From assembly GCA_047967505.1 (NCBI GenBank), contig CM106539.1: a DNA stretch of 64,000 bases; one strand, 5' to 3'. Both the position numbers and the translations under genes were made by a program. The notes under the pieces were generated by a model, which was not told the origin of the DNA, made no database searches, and saw nothing but the letters and a program-made list of their open reading frames with translations. This DNA comes from Dipteris shenzhenensis (Eukaryota; Polypodiophyta; Polypodiopsida; Gleicheniales). Shown piece by piece: positions 58,850 through 64,000 of this stretch. How positions within the stretch are numbered: the stretch's first letter is position 1; each line of letters starts with the position of its first letter.

Positions 58850-60005
58850 ATGGAAATTGCCATGGGGAGTGAAGGGCATGGTAGTGCTCCTGGACCCTTG
58901 CAAGGACAATAGTTTTGGCTTGGACTTGTATCATACATTCGAAGATGTAGTATGTGCCATAAAAGCTGCAGCAGTAGGGTGTGATACACATGGCTCATGA
59001 GAGGAAGGCAGGGATGCATATCAGGAAAGCAATGAACAAGAGGGGAGTGTTGAGGATTGCTCAGAAGGCGAAGAGTTTTTTGCACCAAAATTTTCCTGGA
59101 AGCTGCCATGGGGATAGAGAGGCATGGCAGTGTTCCTAGACTTTTGCAAGGACCAAGGATTTGGCTTACACATGATGTGTGAATGTGAGGATGTACTCAG
59201 TGCCATAAAAGCTGTGGATGTTGGGTGTGATCCACCATGCACATGAGGAAGGTACGGCTGCATATCAGCCAAACAATGAAGTTGAAGCAATTATTGTGGA
59301 TTCCCCAAAAATCTCACCAAAGAGTAAATGAGAGAAGCAAGTGATCAAGATTCCCCACGAGGCACACTTGCAGTTGTGGAAAGGAGACTTGCTCATATTG
59401 CGAATGCTGATGAAATTCAGGAGCAGAGTGTGGCGGCACTTGCTTCTCTCAAAAAGACTATTCGCATTGCAGCCCCTAAAGTCCTAGTTCTCGATATGAA
59501 TGGTTTACTTTTGCTAAGGTATAGACAAATTCAGGGCATGAAGGAGAATGTTGATTTCAAGGTAGCTGCACTTAAATACAAGGTTCACCATGTAAAAAAT
59601 CAATTCTGCATAAGCCATGCCTTCACTTACATCATCTGGCCTGATGCGAAGTAGTTTGTTCATTCTTGCTCTAACGAGTTTATTCTATGCTTGTGGTCAT
59701 CTTGCATGAGAAATAATATTCCATGCACACTAGAAGACTACTTTGAGAACTTGTGTCTAAGTATTTGGAGCGATATCCTGTCATAAGAGAATTGCATGGA
59801 GGCATTTTTCACACTCACGCAAGTGCCGGCAAAAGGACCACAACAAGCCAGTCTTCATGAAATGTGTAAAGGACTTGATTGCGGGGCATCCTGAGTGGAG
59901 AAAATACAAGGTGTTGCTAGTTGATGACACCAAGTACAAGAACATGTTGACTTCGTCTTGGTCAATGATTTGTCCGACGTTGCTTGACCCAATGGATGAT
60001 GAGTA
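58850..60005 (+). pseudogene. FCP1/HAD-phosphatase-like gene, decayed
   Basis: The open frame 59328-59654 contains APKVLVLDMNGLLLLRYR, which fits the Asp-containing motif I of FCP1/NIF-type HAD phosphatases. Past a TAG and slips there follow FVHSCSNEFILCLWSSCMRN (the WSS-type motif II region) and, at 59895-60002, WRKYKVLLVDDTKYKNM with LLDPMDDE (motif with the acidic VDD pair). Upstream, 58850-59280 carries two diverged copies of a roughly 246-bp segment (ADCAIKA/SAIKAVDVGCD-like). Such proteins dephosphorylate Ser/Thr-type substrates, in plants mainly the RNA polymerase II CTD. The second motif-I Asp of DxDx(T/V) is Asn here. The B2 terminus stands 3 bp after the end. Confidence 0.55.
58855..59280 (+). 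repeat. Diverged direct repeat, period about 246 bp
   Basis: GCCATGGGGA ... GGCATGG ... GTGCTCCTGGACCCTTGCAAGG at 58858 recurs at 59104 with changes. Later phrases (GCCATAAAAGCTG, GTGTGATCCA/GTGTGATACA) keep the same offset. Confidence 0.7.
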
Positions 60006-60025
60006 GGACACAACAAGACAAAGCA

Positions 60026-60275
60026 CCCATAGACGCACGCACAGACGCGTTTACTAAACTAAATAAAAAACTTACATGCGCGTCTATTTGCACATCTGGA
60101 GACCCGCGTCTAATTGCACGTCTATATATCAGACACACGCGCATATAGATGCGCACTTAGACGCATAAATAGACGTGCTTATGAACGCATTTATAGATGC
60201 AAATATAAATGCAAGTCGAACAGAGAGACGCATATATAAATGCATTTTTAAACGCACTGATAGACGCGCTTTATT
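60026..60275. repeat. Left subterminal repeats of B2
   Basis: Fifteen or so short words of the type AGACGCG, GCGTCTA and GACGTGC, often 10-14 bp apart. They are decayed CG-rich 7-mers compatible with C-to-T change (ATGCAAATATAAATGCA). The same words are at the centre (62115-62310 and 62715-62830). Confidence 0.8.
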
Positions 60276-60590
60276 TTTTTTTTGGTTTAATTTTACAGAA
60301 TGCTGTGTATGTTGTGTATGCTATATAGTTACAAGAATCCCATATTCACATTGTGTAATTCAATTCTTACAGCCAACCGCATTTTAATTACAATTCCAAA
60401 TAAAACATTACAACTCCAAAACGCAATAAAATTGAAAGCTCAAAAAGTGCTTGTATATACATATAGCATGAAGCTAAGCCATGTTATGTGGCTTCAAGTA
60501 CAAAAAATAAGAGGAGTGTATATATGAGAGGCACAAAGCCAAGCCAGTGGCTTTAAGTACAAAAAAGAGTAGCTAGCACTACTTGTACGA

Positions 60591-62033
60591 CTAATCTATG
60601 TTCTCCAGATCCTCGCTCCCTTCCACGCTCCCTTCTATGCCTCCTTCCTCCTCTTCCTCATCGTCTTGTGCATGGGCCTGTAAACAAGGGATAACATATA
60701 TCAATGTATGAAAAATCAAATCTTTATTTATAATTTTGGCATTATTTAATTACTTTCAAATACCTGGGGGGCCGCTCCAGTAGCCCGAGTATACTGCTCC
60801 TTAGTTATCAACCCGTCATCATAGAAGTGCCTCCATGTATCTCCTCTGCGATGGTGGTGCTGGTAGGCTATCTCCACAGGAGTACGGTATCTGCCCATGA
60901 TCTCAAGCTACATGATGACACACTTTGCGGAGGGATTAGTACAAAGAAACAACCTCCTAATAAACTACATAAGCGATATAATTTGAGATCGATACTTACA
61001 AATTGGGCCTCCCATGATTCAACACCCCCTCCTCCAAAATGCGCGCTTCCATATTCCTCCATCTAGATCCTCCGTGCCTCCACATGCTGCAAACTGGGGT
61101 CCTCCCTCGCTGACTTCATTGCCTTCTTCCACTCACGCTTGTGAGTGGTGTGGGGCGGGCCCCTTGGTGGTTGACCTACCTCAAGCCTGGCAAGCTCCGC
61201 TAGTGCCTACCTCTTAAGCGAAGATCTTTTATTGCCAAGTATCGTAACAATCTTTGACTTGGCCCATTTATTTGTGAACTGGCGATTGGGGGGGTTAGGA
61301 TACCTAGAGCGAACAGTAGCGAGGGTCTCATCAGCCAAGCTCTTTGGGTGGTCTTTGTAGTGGATAAAGCAATCTTTATAATTGTTAGCAATTACAGAGC
61401 GCATGAAGGCCATGATGTCCTTCCCCCGTGCATCCATCAAGATGCCTCCTATCTGAGTGATGTCATAATAAATCGTACCATCACCCTGAGGCACGTCTAA
61501 ATCATTTGAATCATCATCCTCCCCACTGCCACATGGCCCAAAGCACTGTGCCATGCATCCCCCACCGCTCTCCCTGCTACTACGCCTGCTACCCTATCGT
61601 GTCGATCTCGTACGCTGGAGACTGCACGAGACTATGTTGACCACTCATGAATAGCTAGAGAACCGAGTCTCGTCAGCACAGGAGTACATCGACAACTCTG
61701 CGAGACAGAAGGACCTCCTGACGGCATGGGGGAAGGGGCATAAGATGGGATGGCAGAAGGGACATAAGACGGCATGGGGAAAGGGACATAAGACAGTATG
61801 GGAAAAGGGGCATAAGAAGGGGCATAAGACAGCTGTGCTGACTCCGCTGGGGTGATCTCAGGCAGTGTGGGGTGGCTTGGAGTCTGTAGTGCCGACTCCT
61901 GGGGAGTGTTTAGAGTACCCATCATATACCCCTATAACTCCGCAGGACTAGGAGGGTGCCCTAAAAGGTTATATAAGTCCTTTCAAATAGATTCCCGGGG
62001 ATCAGGTGAGCTGGAAGCAGTTCCTAGCCACAT
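60591..62033 (-). pseudogene. TNPA/Transposase_24-like protein, family B (B2)
   Basis: Minus-strand exons: 62033-61000, 60907-60764 and 60677-60591. Start MWLGTASSSPDPRES, then a Pro/Ser/Tyr-rich repeat PSYAPFPILSYVPFP (61880-61700). The core carries DITQIGGILMDARGKDIM, NNYKDCFIHYKD and SRYPNPPN. Exon 1 ends WEAQF before GTAAGT, exon 2 reads LEIMGRYRTPVEIAYQ and is intact, and the acidic tail ends EGSEDLENID and TAG 60593. Stops in exon 1 (TGA after ESI near 61986, TAG near 61595, TAG at about 61205 and 61064) show inactivation. Least damaged of the family B TNPA copies here. Confidence 0.8.
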
Positions 62034-62114
62034 GTTGAACTGGAAAAAAGGAAAAAAATCTATTACTGATGAGCTGAGAAGAAAGGGGAAGGGAAGAGAG
62101 GCTTACTATCAGAG

Positions 62115-62830
62115 CGCATCTGTAGACGCATCTGATTTGCGCATCTAACAGAGCATCTAACAGAGCGTCTAATAGAGCGTTTAACAGAGCGTCTAATAGA
62201 GCGTCTATCGACGCGTCTGTCTGTGTCTACAAACAGGCTAGACGGGCATTTAGACGTGCCTATAGATGCGCTTTTAGATGCGCTTTGAGACATTCCTATA
62301 GACGCACTCTGATAGACGGGATTCCTAAAAAGTAGAAAAGGACATTGTGCCCGACACACAAACGTGACACTGATACATAGATCATCTGCTTCTTGGATAC
62401 GAGAAAGCACAAATTTAAAGAGAGCAAACTTCCAAACAAGATCAACTGCAAAAAGACTTACTTGGATAGAGGTATGGAAGGTTCATCTTTCTTTTTCAAA
62501 GTTGCTTCTCCTCCTTGTTCGTCCTCCTCTCCTTCAAGCTTAGAAGTAAGTGTGGGTGCCTTCCTCTTAAGTGTAAGCTTGGAAGTAAGTATGGGAGCCT
62601 TCCTCTTAAGCGTTGAAACTATGGATCTGCTAATAAGGAAGGAAGCAAGCCGCGCGAAGTATAAGTAATGTGAAGAAAAGCAAAGCGAGCGGCATGCTAA
62701 AAATTAGGTTTAAAAGCCACGTCTAATAGCACATCTATAGGCGCGTCTAAATACATAGAGTAGATGCGCTTTTAGACGCGCCTTTAGACGCGATTTTAGA
62801 TGCGCTTTTAGACGCGCCTTTAGACATGCC
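62115..62830. repeat. Central repeats of B2 (promoter region, two clusters)
   Basis: GCATCTAACAGAGCGTCTAA tandem units (62128-62210), then AGACGCG/CGCGTCT and GACGCGCCTTTAGACGCG words at 62205-62310 and 62715-62830. They flank a short stretch (62400-62680) with repeated GGAAGTAAGT phrases. This is the intergenic region between divergent TNPA and Tnp2. Confidence 0.75.
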
Positions 62831-62889
62831 ACAGAGTTTAAATTAAACATTTGAAGAAGAGAAAATTTGGTGGGTTGTTTGTTTGTAGG

Positions 62890-64000
62890 ATGTCATCATC
62901 TTCAACAAGTAGCTCCAGTGAGGATGAATCACTCTGTATCCACCATCGCGAAATGTGGTTGGAGCAAAAAATCAAATGTTTGTGTGATCGATGTCGAGGA
63001 AACATGTATCGTGCACGTAGGATTACACTCAATCATATCTCAAAGTATGGAGAATGGGATGTGACCGTAACAGGGTAAGGGTTTGTAAGTTAAGGTTGAT
63101 TGAGATACCTATGGGTGTTCATATGTTTGAGTTATGATCCCGTTTTAATTTGATACAGGATGCAGTGCCACACCCGCATATGTTACCCTATGCTCGCCGT
63201 GAGGAGGCAAAGCATCGGCGATATGAGGTGGGATCTTCAGGAGGGACCGTTACGGATGCATGGAGTGATGGTGATAGTAGCCCTCCGCCATTACCTCATG
63301 AAGCCGTCGAGGAGGAGGTGTTTGATGATATGGTGCGGGATTTAAATGTCCATCAAGGGGGGGATAATAGCATGGAGCAGGATGATCTTTTTACTGCAGC
63401 ATCGACTCCACTGTTTGAGGGGTGCACATTCTCTATTCTACGTGCCTCCCTTGAGTTACTAAACTTGTAAACCATCTATGGATGGAGTAATGCAAGTTTG
63501 AATGTATTACTCAAGTAAGCTTTAAAGTCGATTTTGCAAACATGGTGAATTATGCTAGTGGGTCAATTACTCGAATGCTTTTCCTCATTTATGGTCTTCA
63601 CATGTAGGCTATTGTGTAAAATGCCTACAAGGGAGAATAAACTGCCGACCTCAAGAGATATGGCAAGGCAACATGTGACCTCTCTTGGAGGATTAGATTA
63701 CAAGCGCATCCATGCATGTGTCAATGATTGCGTTTTGTTTCGTGGACTACATAAGGATGCAAGAGAGTGTCCTACTTGTGGAGAGGCAAGATATAGAGCA
63801 GATCTCAAAACCTTGGACGTGCCTCATAAGGTATTGCGACATTTTCCCATAATCCCTCGCATCCAACATATGTTCAAGTGCAAATCTATTGTAGAGCTCA
63901 TGTCATGGCATTCCTCCCATCGATCAACCGATGGCAAGTGGAGAACTCCCACGGACTCTCCTGCATGGAAGCATATTGAAGACACATGGCCAAGCTTCAA
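62890..64000 (+). pseudogene. Tnp2-type CACTA transposase, family B (B2), 5' part
   Basis: Exon 1 62890-63074 (MSSSSTSSSSEDESLCIHHR, CLCDRCRGNMYRARRI, a Cys/His block like A1). Exon 2 about 63159-63514 ends YGWSNASLNVLLK with donor CAA|GTAAGC. Exon 3 from 63608 runs to the window edge: DYKRIHACVNDCVLFR, CPTCGEARYR, KVLRHFPIIPRIQHMFK, SIVELMSWHSSHRSTDG. These match the A1 gene in order and splice phase. TAA at 63468-63470 stands where A1 has a Gln codon (LNLQVQYG), so the gene is interrupted. The exon 1/2 junction leaves an unresolved frame step. The remainder, including the DGxNPF motif, is outside. Confidence 0.8.

Larger units (their letters stand above)
60009..64000. mobile_element. CACTA family B, copy B2 (right end outside window)
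   Basis: The left end CACAACAAGACAAAGCACCC at 60009 has GGA just before it as the expected TSD half. A TNPA gene on minus (60591-62033) and a Tnp2 gene on plus (62890 to beyond 64000) diverge from a centre rich in GACGCG words, mirroring family A in reversed orientation. It stands next to the FCP1-like gene. Confidence 0.8.

Overview
The window is nuclear DNA of a land plant, built almost entirely from nested and decayed transposable elements around one intact-looking host gene. Plant origin is supported by a YUCCA-type flavin monooxygenase with three GT-AG introns (46583-48507), by CACTA (En/Spm) elements carrying both Tnp2 and the plant-specific TNPA/Transposase_24 gene, and by Copia elements primed by initiator tRNA-Met. 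A fern or other non-seed plant is a low-confidence guess. The species cannot be read from the sequence.

Layout. 1-14655: two copies of one CACTA family (called A here). A1 enters from the left edge and ends at 9506. A0, whose right half is 9507-14655, carries A1 inside its palindromic tract and itself interrupts the RNase H region of a Copia element (14656 to about 15700). 15905-26474: a roughly 5.26 kb direct duplication with 2-bp microhomology at the junction. It contains the front of a Copia element with unusually short (146 bp) LTRs. The second copy continues into a complete element, 22349-27900, flanked by the TSD TTGCA. 27965-41949: ends of a second CACTA family (B; TIR CACAACAAGAC), with a third A copy (A2, about 28833-37765) and a 289-bp LTR plus PBS between them. 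41960-43341: a decayed hAT transposase cut by the B end. 46583-48507: YUCCA gene. 48928-50600: antisense Copia relic holding a retroposon with a 16-bp TSD. 51381-55340: a candidate undescribed DNA transposon, in which a DDE-like pseudogene is flanked by inverted subterminal repeats. 56711-60005: two unfamiliar broken genes, one an FCP1/HAD-phosphatase-like gene. 60009-64000: a further B element (B2) running off the right edge.

How the parts work together. In families A and B a Tnp2 gene and a TNPA gene are transcribed divergently from a central region. A family-specific short motif is clustered at that centre and near the element ends: the palindrome TCGCTATATAGCGA in A, and GACGCG/CGCGTC-type words in B. 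This fits one TNPA-like protein that both marks the ends and binds the shared promoter. In family A the TNPA leader is split by a large 5'-UTR intron that has filled with palindromic GCATAAGC-type repeats. A long hairpin with covarying pairs follows the TNPA stop. Every TE gene examined carries at least one disabling lesion or runs off the window. The YUCCA gene shows none.
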